Part shown: piece after piece, positions 7,260-14,336 of the stretch
Numbering within the stretch: the stretch's first letter is position 1
How the letters are laid out: every line of letters begins with the position of its first letter
From: Candidatus Auribacterota bacterium
GTDB lineage: Bacteria > Auribacterota > JAFGBW01
Reading direction: 5' to 3'
Assembly: GCA_016932965.1 (NCBI GenBank)
Contig: JAFGBW010000163.1
Location: forward strand, 1 to 20,376
DNA: 20,376 bases
Made by a program: the position numbers and the translations under genes
The notes under the pieces: generated by a model
The model's database searches: none
Seen by the model: only the letters and a program-made list of their open reading frames with translations
Told to the model about the DNA's origin: nothing

Positions 7260-8333
7260 TTATTTTTGTTCTTTTTTCTGCTCCAGCAAACCGGATTCTT
7301 TTATCTCAACCCTGGCCTCTTTGAGCATGTTATTCAGACATTCCTGACGATGTTTTTGCAATGCCTGACTTTTCAAACCCTGATATATTTTGTCTTTCAC
7401 CACATCAAACTCCAATAACGTATCGGGAATATCATCCGTGACCTTGGCGATATAAAATCCCTGGGAATAAACCGTAACCGGACTTAACTCATTTAATTTC
7501 AGGTTAACAAGGGAAGCATAATCCTTTTTAATATCTTTGACATAAACAGGGCCAACACTTCCTCCGTTTTTTCTGGAATTGATTTCATCGGAGAAATTCT
7601 TAGCGACTTCTTCAAAAGTCCTTTTTCCTTCTAGGATTTCAGCACGCAACTCTTCCAGACGCTTTTTATTCTTCTCGATCGTTTCATTGTCGGCATTATC
7701 AGGATTATTGATGCAAATAATGGAAAATTTAATCTTTCGGGGAATCATGAACTTCTGTTTATTATCATTGTACCAGACTTCAGCTGCTTTTTCTTCAGGA
7801 ACAACGGCTGTTTTGTCATACTCCAACATGAGTTTTGCAGCCCCCATACGAAAACGGACCTCATTTTTATAATCGGATTCTTTGATTTTAAAAGCATCCA
7901 GAAACTGGGAAAAATAGACTCCATATTGAATCTTGACTTTCTGAAATTGTTCAGTCAGTTCAGCTTCTTCAGGATTCAATTTTCTTTTATCGATCTCATC
8001 CATTAATGCCTTCTTTTTTGTATGCCTGGACAGAGCTTCGCTGCATAAGTCCCTTGCCTTTTCCGCAGTCAAAGGCTTGTCAGGATAAACCTGAATGAAA
8101 TTTTCAAGCATGCGTTTATACATCAGTTTAATATCTGAAAATACAACAGGCTTATCATTAACCATAGCAAACACCTGATCATCCGTATATTGAGACAAAT
8201 AAGGGGTGATGATTTTTTGAATCTCCTCGTTCTCCGATGGAGGAACAGTAGGAGGTTTTGACGATTGTGCGGCATCAACAGTTAAGGAAAAAAATATCAC
8301 CGCACTTAAACGAAGAAAAGTGATTTTCCACAT
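7260..8333 (-). CDS. exported SurA-like parvulin peptidyl-prolyl isomerase
   Basis: The 357-residue precursor has a signal peptide (about residues 1-21, cleavage near VDAA). A helical SurA-N-like chaperone region follows, beginning DDQVFAMVNDKPVVFSDIK. A parvulin domain spans about residues 198-303, with RKIKFSIICINN, TFEEVAKNFSDE, NGGSVGPVYV and ELSPVTVYSQGFYIAKV. Such proteins act in the periplasm on outer-membrane or exported proteins. It has one PPIase domain where E. coli SurA has two, and its C-terminus is Lys/Glu-rich. The ATG at 8333 is chosen, with AAGGA 6 bases before it. The ATG at 8348 has no ribosome site. It sits 41 bases after dciA and 18 bases before the UXS start, in what looks like one operon. 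PrsA-like naming is an alternative. Confidence 0.88.
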   Translation of the reverse strand: MWKITFLRLSAVIFFSLTVDAAQSSKPPTVPPSENEEIQKIITPYLSQYTDDQVFAMVNDKPVVFSDIKLMYKRMLENFIQVYPDKPLTAEKARDLCSEALSRHTKKKALMDEIDKRKLNPEEAELTEQFQKVKIQYGVYFSQFLDAFKIKESDYKNEVRFRMGAAKLMLEYDKTAVVPEEKAAEVWYNDNKQKFMIPRKIKFSIICINNPDNADNETIEKNKKRLEELRAEILEGKRTFEEVAKNFSDEINSRKNGGSVGPVYVKDIKKDYASLVNLKLNELSPVTVYSQGFYIAKVTDDIPDTLLEFDVVKDKIYQGLKSQALQKHRQECLNNMLKEARVEIKESGLLEQKKEQK

Positions 8334-8374
8334 AATGGATCCTTTCATTGGCTTAATATCATCAATTTAAAAAA

Positions 8375-8722
8375 TCATGATTTTTTAACATTTCCGATTT
8401 TAAAACGCACTTCTTTTATAAAAGAATATTTTTTACTGAGCGCGTCCAGCAAAGGTTGTTTTCCATATTGATTCAATTCCTGAAACCATACAGAAGAATC
8501 CACCAGCACCGTCAAACGGTTTTTACGCAGGGAAAACAATTGCGTATGCAGACAAGCAGGCTCTCCTATCAAATGGTCCCATTCCTTTTGAAGTTGAAAC
8601 AATTTTTCCCTTTCCGGCTCGGATTCTTCATCTAAACCCATTTTCCTGAAAAGGCGCTCCAGAATAAAGCGGATACTTTCCGATTCATGGGCTCTTTTTT
8701 TCTCAAACGCCAAGGAATTCAT
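8375..8722 (-). CDS. dciA: DciA-like DUF721 protein (probable replicative helicase loader)
   Basis: The 115-residue protein has the DUF721 layout. An N-terminal helix (ESIRFILERLFRKMGL) leads into the conserved WDHLIGEPACLHTQLFSLRKNRLTVLVDSSVWFQELNQYGKQPLLDAL. This matches the family pattern W-x4-G...H....L..G.L.V.V.S..W..EL......LL..L. DciA proteins interact with the DnaB helicase in bacteria that lack DnaC or DnaI, according to published work on the family. The ATG at 8722 overlaps the recF stop in an ATGA, an arrangement seen often for recF-DUF721 pairs. A KNRKG-like Lys-rich end suggests nucleic acid contact. The family call is good. The helicase-loading role is inherited from the family. 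Confidence 0.85.
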   Translation of the reverse strand: MNSLAFEKKRAHESESIRFILERLFRKMGLDEESEPEREKLFQLQKEWDHLIGEPACLHTQLFSLRKNRLTVLVDSSVWFQELNQYGKQPLLDALSKKYSFIKEVRFKIGNVKKS

Positions 8723-9813
8723 GCCACCCTGCCCAAAATAACTTTAGAAGTCTTCACCGGCTGATCGGGATCCATATCACGAATCAATTCCTCATGATGG
8801 GTCGTACCGATGATAACTTGATGCCCCGGCTCAAGCAATCTAATGAATTGTCGCCGTCTCACCCGGTCCAAATCCGAGAAAATATCGTCTATCAAAAAAA
8901 TCGGGGACACCCCTTTTCTATTTTTTAGATTCTCCTTTTCAGCCAATTTCAAACTGACCGAGGCGGATTTGATTTGTCCTCTGGATGCGTATTTCTTCAT
9001 CTCTTTTTCATTCAACAAAAACAACAGATCGTCACGATGGGGTCCGATCATGGTGTATCCCATTTCTTTTTCTTTCTGTTCTGTTTTTTCCAATGCTATA
9101 CGAAAATGTCTTTCGATTTCCACTAGCGAAACCGCTTGAGTCAAACTCAGATAACGAATACGGAGATTTTCTTTTTCTGTCGAAAGAATCCGTAAAAAGC
9201 CTGCAGCATATCTTTCAATGTCCCTGACTGACTTGGCTCTGTCTAAAATGACAGCCGAACCTGTCCGGATTAAAGCGGAACTCCATGTCTCCATTTCCGT
9301 CTTACTGTATCTTTTTTTTTTCAGGAGCGCATTCCTGTTTTTTAAAATCCTATGATAATTTTTTAATGAATGAAGATATCCCGGATCGGCCTGTGAAAGC
9401 TGGATATCCAGATATCTTCTTTTAGCCTCGGGACCCCCGCAGACCAGATCATAATCAGATGCAATGAATAATACCGTATCCATCACTCCCAAAAGATCGG
9501 AAAGTACTTTCAAATGATGTCCGTTGCAGGACACCTTTTTACTCTTTTCACTCCATCCGAATTTGATCTCATGAGGAAATGATTTCTTTATAAATCGGGA
9601 CCGCAAAAAAAAATAATCAGAATCGAAGGAAACCATCTCCTTTGATGAATCCGTTAAAAAAGAACGAGTTGTTGACAGAAAACGCACGGCTTCCAAAATA
9701 GTTGTCTTTCCCTGTCCATTTTCTCCAAAAAAAACATTGATGCCAGGAACAAACGTGATCTCTGTATCTTTGAAAAGACGAAAATTTTGAAGTTTTAAAT
9801 CCGTTATGTGCAA
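8719..9813 (-). CDS. recF: DNA replication and repair protein RecF
   Basis: RecF is an SMC-like ATPase that helps RecO and RecR load RecA at gaps. The 364-residue protein has the family start (MHITDLKLQNFRLFKD), Walker A at residues 30-37 in FFGENGQGKTT, a degenerate signature around YASRGQIKSASVSLKLAE, and Walker B in PIFLIDDIFSDLD, followed by the usual C-terminal TTHHEEL. Length is normal. The start codon is TTG at 9813, 5 bases after the dnaN stop. No ATG fits the conserved N-terminus and no good Shine-Dalgarno sequence is visible, so translational coupling to dnaN is likely. The signature reads SRGQ where SxGQ with Gly-Gln is usual, which is within family variation. The order dnaN-recF-DUF721 is widespread in bacteria. 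Confidence 0.97.
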   Translation of the reverse strand: MHITDLKLQNFRLFKDTEITFVPGINVFFGENGQGKTTILEAVRFLSTTRSFLTDSSKEMVSFDSDYFFLRSRFIKKSFPHEIKFGWSEKSKKVSCNGHHLKVLSDLLGVMDTVLFIASDYDLVCGGPEAKRRYLDIQLSQADPGYLHSLKNYHRILKNRNALLKKKRYSKTEMETWSSALIRTGSAVILDRAKSVRDIERYAAGFLRILSTEKENLRIRYLSLTQAVSLVEIERHFRIALEKTEQKEKEMGYTMIGPHRDDLLFLLNEKEMKKYASRGQIKSASVSLKLAEKENLKNRKGVSPIFLIDDIFSDLDRVRRRQFIRLLEPGHQVIIGTTHHEELIRDMDPDQPVKTSKVILGRVA

Positions 9814-9818
9814 ACGGA

Positions 9819-10919
9819 CTACTCGGTTAAACGCATCGGCATAATCACAGAAAGAAATTCCACCCCATGCCGGATGAGACCTGGTGTCAGGGAATTATTC
9901 AATTCAAACGTCACATCTTCTTCCTCGAGACACCGCAGAATATCCAGCAGAAACAAGGGATTAAAAGCTATCTGCAATTCCTGTCCTTTATATTGGACAT
10001 CAATTTCCTCCCTGGCTTCCCCGATATTAGGAGAATTTGCCGTGATGATGCATTTATTGTCTCTGAATACAAATTTGATGGAATTAGTTTTATCAGAAGT
10101 TAAAATAGATACACGCTGAATGGCTGCTGTAAAATCCTTGTTATTGAAAACAACCTTTTCTTTACAATCGGCAGGAATGACTGCCTGATATTCAGGAAAA
10201 TTTCCTTCTATCAGTTTAGTAACCAAGGTCGTCTTCCCCATTATGAATGAAACCTGATTCCCCTTATGATGAATCTTGATGGAACCCTCATCAGTCAAAA
10301 GTTTGATCAATTCATTGACTGTTTTGGCAGGAATGATGAAATCGAGTTTGGTGTCTTTAAAATTCATACCGGAACGTTTAGAAAGAGAAAGTCTTCTTCC
10401 ATCGGTCGCAACTCCGATGATCTCAGAAGAATTAAAAACGAGATAAATTCCGTTTAACACATAACGAGATTCATCTCTGGAAATCGCAAAATTCGTATTT
10501 CGGATGATCGTTCTTAAAATGGATTGATCAAACTCCCAGCTTGGAGAATCTGCGAAATCAGGCAAAGCGGGATATTCATCAGCGGCCAAACCAAACACCC
10601 GATAAAAAGACTTGCCGCATTGGATTCGCAACACTTGGTCCTCATCCGTTTCAAACGAAATGATTTCTTCAGGAAGATTGCGGACAATGTCAAATAATTT
10701 TTTGGCAGGGATAGTGGTTCTTCCCTCTTCAGAGACTTCCACAATCGAAGAAGAAACAATACCTATTTCCAGATCCGTAGCCGTAAAAGTAAGCGTATGA
10801 TCTGATTTTGCTTCGATCAAAAGATTGGAAAGAATCTGTAATGTTGTCCGTTGGCCTACGATATTTTGAACCTGCTGAATACTGGTAATGATGTCAGCTT
10901 TTTTGCATTGAAATTTCAT
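9819..10919 (-). CDS. dnaN: DNA polymerase III beta subunit (sliding clamp)
   Basis: The clamp encircles DNA and tethers DNA polymerase III and other partners. The 366-residue protein is full length with the three repeated clamp domains. Family landmarks include the start MKFQCKKADIITSIQQVQNIV, the ILSNLLIEA and TFTATDLEIG strands of domain I, ATDGRRLSLS in domain II, VTKLIEGNFPEYQAVIP in domain II-III, and the C-terminal end VEFLSVIMPMRL. The ATG at 10919 has GAGG 6-7 bases upstream. The gene heads the recF-dciA-SurA-UXS cluster, with a plausible promoter about 120 bases upstream. dnaA, its most common upstream neighbour, is replaced here by pilC on the other side of a 213-base gap. Confidence 0.98.
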   Translation of the reverse strand: MKFQCKKADIITSIQQVQNIVGQRTTLQILSNLLIEAKSDHTLTFTATDLEIGIVSSSIVEVSEEGRTTIPAKKLFDIVRNLPEEIISFETDEDQVLRIQCGKSFYRVFGLAADEYPALPDFADSPSWEFDQSILRTIIRNTNFAISRDESRYVLNGIYLVFNSSEIIGVATDGRRLSLSKRSGMNFKDTKLDFIIPAKTVNELIKLLTDEGSIKIHHKGNQVSFIMGKTTLVTKLIEGNFPEYQAVIPADCKEKVVFNNKDFTAAIQRVSILTSDKTNSIKFVFRDNKCIITANSPNIGEAREEIDVQYKGQELQIAFNPLFLLDILRCLEEEDVTFELNNSLTPGLIRHGVEFLSVIMPMRLTE

Positions 10920-11037
10920 AATGATCCTCTTGTTTTCATTTTATTAGGTCATAACGGCCTTCAGAACCGTTTGTCACTTAGCTACCCCTCATAATGATTC
11001 ATAAAAAAACTTGAGAGAAAATCATCTTTATCTTCGC

Positions 11038-11066
11038 TTCATAATATTCATATTATTCATTGTCAA
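11038..11066 (-). promoter_or_regulatory. Candidate sigma70-type promoter for dnaN operon, with palindromes overlapping it
   Basis: On the minus strand a perfect TTGACA (11066-11061) stands 17 bases before TATGAA (11043-11038, four of six matches to TATAAT). The leader to the dnaN ATG would be about 110 bases. A palindrome, ATAATA-TTCA-TATTAT (11041-11056), covers the spacer and part of the -10. GAGAAAAT/ATTTTCTC (11015-11022 and 11073-11080) flanks the whole promoter. I see no DnaA-box-like sequence in the gap 10920-11132. Confidence 0.55.
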
Positions 11067-11132
11067 GAAAATATTTTCTCAATCATGTTTAAAAATTATA
11101 TCTTAAAAAAAAGAGAATGCCAGATTTATTTT

Positions 11133-12335
11133 TTAACCTAACGTTTTAACCATCCTAAACATGGGTAAAAGTAAGGAAGCCATTAAAAAACCAACAAAAA
11201 GCCCCAAAACCAGAAGAAGCGCTGGTTCAATGATCATGGTCAACCTTTTTAATTTCAGGGAAATCATTACTTCATAATAGGAAGCTATTTTCTCCAGCAA
11301 ATCTTCCAATTTTCCGGTTTGCTCACCCACCACGATAATCTGCTGGACAATAGAGGGGACTTCTTCATGTGTTTTTAACGCGTCAGATAATGCCCCCCCT
11401 TGACGCAGTTTAACCCAAACATCTGAAAGCAATCGTGTCATGACTGCATGCGTAAGCGTTTTGGCCAAGATTTCAACGGATCTGAGCAGTCGTACGTCAT
11501 TTTTCAATAGCAATGCCATATTGAAAAACAACCGATTCAGGAAAAACATCTTCAATATTTCCCCTAAAATAGGGACCTTTAACAAGGCTGTCTCAAAAGT
11601 TTCGTGCCCTTCTGGGCTTTTCATATATTGTATCAATAGCAAACAAAAAATCGCTATTCCAATCAGAAAAAACAACCAATTATCATGTAAAAAATAACTC
11701 AATTTTGCCAAAAAAAGTGTTGAAAAAGGCAAGGCAATTTCATTTGATTTAAAAATTTCTAAAAATTGCGGGTAAACAAAGGTGATAATCAGCATTGAAA
11801 CGATAAATGATATGAAAAAAAGCAGGGATGGATATGAAAAAGCGCTCAATAAATCCTGTTTATACTGGTAGCGCTGTTCGATCATACGGCTTATTTGAAG
11901 GAAAGTGGAATCAAGCTTCCCGCTTTCTTCTCCCGCTTCAATCATGCCTAAAACAAGCGTGCCAAAATAATATTCATGTTTTCTAAAAGCATTCGATAAG
12001 GATGAACCTTTTTTGATGTCGAGCTGGCTCTCCTTTAAAACAGCCTTGAATCCGGAATGAGTGATTTGATCCGTGACGATTTCCAACGCCCTCAATAAGG
12101 GCACATCGGCATTCAATAAAGTGGAAAATTGAATGTAAAAAAATAACTCCTGATCCAGGGACAAACGACTAAAAAAACGCCCCAAGGAGAGACCGGAAGC
12201 CTCCTTTTTCAATTGAACGATATTTTCTCCCTGATCTTTAAGCTTTTTTTCGGCTTCGCTATAGCTGCCTGCCGTTAATGCTCCAAACCGGATTTCCCCT
12301 CTCTCATTGAATACTTTATAAACGTATGACGGCAT
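11133..12335 (-). CDS. pilC: type IV pilus/type II secretion inner-membrane platform protein (PilC/GspF)
   Basis: The 400-residue inner-membrane protein carries two copies of the T2SSF domain. The first contains LGMIEAGEESGKLD at about residues 129-142, the second VVGEQTGKLEDLLEKIASYYE at about 335-355. Three hydrophobic helices lie at about 167-189, 219-239 and 365-391. PilC/GspF docks the assembly ATPase and helps extract pilin or pseudopilin subunits. The start at 12335 gives MPSYVYKVFNERGE, which matches the family's N-terminal PxYxYK...G motif. The reading can be extended upstream to 12422, but the extra residues are unlike the family. A weak AAGGGA lies about 10 bases before 12335. The partner pilB is the next gene upstream, after a 315-base gap. 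No prepilin, pilT, pilM-Q or gsp gene follows, so T4P versus T2SS rests on the PilB type and the chemotaxis context. Confidence 0.93.
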   Translation of the reverse strand: MPSYVYKVFNERGEIRFGALTAGSYSEAEKKLKDQGENIVQLKKEASGLSLGRFFSRLSLDQELFFYIQFSTLLNADVPLLRALEIVTDQITHSGFKAVLKESQLDIKKGSSLSNAFRKHEYYFGTLVLGMIEAGEESGKLDSTFLQISRMIEQRYQYKQDLLSAFSYPSLLFFISFIVSMLIITFVYPQFLEIFKSNEIALPFSTLFLAKLSYFLHDNWLFFLIGIAIFCLLLIQYMKSPEGHETFETALLKVPILGEILKMFFLNRLFFNMALLLKNDVRLLRSVEILAKTLTHAVMTRLLSDVWVKLRQGGALSDALKTHEEVPSIVQQIIVVGEQTGKLEDLLEKIASYYEVMISLKLKRLTMIIEPALLLVLGLFVGFLMASLLLPMFRMVKTLG

Positions 12336-12467
12336 GCTATTTTGTCCCTTCAAAAAAGAATCTGTTATTATAGTCAAATACCATCGGCATAGCCGGTAGC
12401 TATAAAATGAGAACCGCTTCATCGCGGTTTATTTTAATATAAAAACATTATTTTCTTCCACGAAGAG

Positions 12468-12564
12468 CACGAAGGATAAAAAAAGTTATGAATTTTGAAT
12501 TCTGAGTTATATGAAATTTCATTTGTTAACTCATAACTCAAAACTTTTCCCAATTCCCTTCGTG
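12468..12564. repeat. Imperfect ~97-bp palindrome in the pilB-pilC gap
   Basis: The outer arms CACGAAGG (12468-12475) and CCTTCGTG (12557-12564) are perfect inverted repeats. The centre is the 12-base palindrome ATGAAATTTCAT (12511-12522). Outer arms and centre share the same midpoint, near 12516. Between them the arms align imperfectly through GAGTTA/TAACTC-type and TGAGTTAT/ATAACTCA (12503-12510 and 12533-12540) matches. Just outside, a second CACGAAG-like copy (CCACGAAG, 12458-12465) repeats the arm end. It lies in the only gap over 300 bases in the window (12336-12650), where I see no convincing gene. It resembles a non-autonomous dispersed repeat or an mRNA hairpin. One copy is visible here. 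Confidence 0.6.
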
Positions 12565-12574
12565 ATGAAATTAA

Positions 12575-12600
12575 ATTATAGATACTTCCGGAATTGTCAA
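12575..12600 (-). promoter_or_regulatory. Weak candidate promoter upstream of pilC
   Basis: On the minus strand TTGACA (12600-12595) and TATAAT (12580-12575) are both perfect hexamers, but only 14 bases separate them, shorter than the usual 16-18. Using TAATTT as the -10 gives 16 bases with a poorer hexamer. It would lie about 240 bases upstream of the pilC start, before the palindrome. A separate promoter here would let pilC be expressed apart from the che-pilB unit. Confidence 0.3.
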
Positions 12601-12650
12601 ACTTTGTTAGTCCAAATCCTGTGGCGGTGGTTTACCGGATTAATTAATCT

Positions 12651-14336
12651 CTACTTCACCGACACTCTCAATAATTCCTGCAAACTGGTTATGCCTTTGA
12701 CCACTTTTTCCAATCCATTTTCAAAAAGAGTATTCATCCCTAAAGCAATTCCTTTTTGACGAATCTCTTCTGTAATCACCTTGGACACAATCATCTTTCT
12801 TACTTCCCCGCCAATGGGCAGCAACTCAAATACTCCAACCCTGCCCATATACCCCTTGTTCCTACATTGCTTGCAGCCAACAGGTTCCCCCATGATTAAA
12901 TTTCTTTCTTCCTTATCGGCTATGCCCATGATAGCCATATCTTCCTCTCTCAATGGGCGCTTTCTACAGCATGCAGGGCATAAAACCCTGACAAGACGCT
13001 GAGCCAGCACCCCAATGACTGAAGAACTCACTAAAAAAGGTTCTATTCCCATTTCGATCAAACGTGTCAAGGCTCCTGCTGCATCATTGGTATGCAGGGT
13101 AGTCAACACCAAATGTCCGGTGAGCGCTGCCTGGATGGCAATTTCAGCCGTGTCCCTGTCCCTGATCTCCCCCACCATGATAACATCCGGATCTTGCCTC
13201 AATATAGAACGTAATCCCGAAGTGAAAGTGATGTCCATCTTGGCATTCACCTGCATTTGCCGAATCATGTCCAGTTGATATTCTATCGGGTCTTCCACTG
13301 TCATGATATTGACATCCGTGGAATTGATCCTGTTAATCGAAGAATAAAGTGTCGTTGTCTTGCCGCTGCCGCTGGGACCAGTCACCAATAAAATTCCGTA
13401 TGGTCTCTTGATCAGTTCCTTCCACTGAGCTTCAATTTCAGAAGTGAATCCCAGTTCCTCCAGTGGCAAAATCAGTTGCCCCTTATCCAGTATTCTGATC
13501 ACCATGTTTTCTCCAAAACTGGTGGGAATGGTCGATATCCTGAAATCCACCTCTTTTCCTTTTACACTGACCTTGCATCGTCCATCCTGTGGTTTTCTCT
13601 TCTCCGCGATATTCATTCCTGCCATGATTTTGATTCTTGAAATGATACCGGCCTCCACATCCTTGGGCGGAGTGGAAACTTCATTGAGTATCCCGTCCAT
13701 CCTTAACCGGATCCTGACGAATTTTTCCTCCGGTTCAATATGAATATCGGAAGCATTGTTATCCACAGCCTGTTCAATCATATTATTCACAACATTGATG
13801 ATTGGCGCGTCCTCCACCCATTCCACTTTTGACTGAGCAGCATGAGGGGAAGAGGATGGTTCCATTCCTTTCATTTGAGCCGCTGAATGAGTTGAATCAA
13901 TGGAACCATAATATTGTTCGATGGCTTTTGCGATAGAAGATTCGGTGCTTAAAACGGTTTTCACATTCAACTGGGTATGCCGCTGCACATGATCCTGGCC
14001 GTAGAAATCCAAAGGATCACTCACGGCTAGAGTGAGTGTATTTCCGATTTTGAAGACAGGAAATAAGAGATACCGAGAGGCAATGGAATGGGGAATCAAA
14101 TCCACAACCGACTTCTTGATGGTGCAGGATGATAAATCCAGTATCGGAATAGAATAAAAATCAGCCAGATATTTCAACAACTCTTTTTCGGTCATGATGC
14201 CCAGTTTAATCATGACTTTCTGAATGGTCTCACCCGTCGCCTCGGAGTGCTTCAAAACCAACTGCAATTGATCTTGGGAAAGGATTTCCTCCTGAACCAA
14301 TTTTTCCCAAATAGTGATCTTCTTGGATGAAGTCAT
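12651..14336 (-). CDS. pilB: type IV pilus assembly ATPase PilB (GspE/PilB family)
   Basis: The 561-residue ATPase starts with a GspE_N/MshEN domain (about residues 8-145, with KLGIMTEKELLKYLADFYSIP). A low-complexity linker and the secretion ATPase domain follow. Walker A GPSGSGKTT is at 320-328, the Asp box TVEDPIEYQ at 346-354, Walker B DPDVIMVGEIRD at 382-393 and the His box TGHLVLTTLHTN at 407-418. The zinc-type tetracysteine uses C453, C456, C488 and C491. It powers pilus extension or pseudopilus assembly from the cytoplasmic face of the inner membrane, with PilC. Its ATG overlaps the cheR stop in an ATGA, so it is almost surely cotranscribed with the chemotaxis genes. The N-terminal domain type is common to PilB and GspE and does not distinguish them. 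No retraction ATPase PilT is in view. Confidence 0.93.
   Translation of the reverse strand: MTSSKKITIWEKLVQEEILSQDQLQLVLKHSEATGETIQKVMIKLGIMTEKELLKYLADFYSIPILDLSSCTIKKSVVDLIPHSIASRYLLFPVFKIGNTLTLAVSDPLDFYGQDHVQRHTQLNVKTVLSTESSIAKAIEQYYGSIDSTHSAAQMKGMEPSSSPHAAQSKVEWVEDAPIINVVNNMIEQAVDNNASDIHIEPEEKFVRIRLRMDGILNEVSTPPKDVEAGIISRIKIMAGMNIAEKRKPQDGRCKVSVKGKEVDFRISTIPTSFGENMVIRILDKGQLILPLEELGFTSEIEAQWKELIKRPYGILLVTGPSGSGKTTTLYSSINRINSTDVNIMTVEDPIEYQLDMIRQMQVNAKMDITFTSGLRSILRQDPDVIMVGEIRDRDTAEIAIQAALTGHLVLTTLHTNDAAGALTRLIEMGIEPFLVSSSVIGVLAQRLVRVLCPACCRKRPLREEDMAIMGIADKEERNLIMGEPVGCKQCRNKGYMGRVGVFELLPIGGEVRKMIVSKVITEEIRQKGIALGMNTLFENGLEKVVKGITSLQELLRVSVK

Noticed and set aside
11098-11120. T8 run after the pilC stop as a terminator
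   Set aside because: No GC-containing hairpin precedes the T-run on the minus strand.
10920-11132. AT-rich gap upstream of dnaN as a possible replication origin
   Set aside because: No TTATCCACA-like DnaA box is seen on either strand and no dnaA is adjacent.
12511-12759. Plus-strand 82-codon frame across the pilB-pilC gap
   Set aside because: It mixes the palindromic repeat with antisense pilB sequence, and its product has no recognisable feature.
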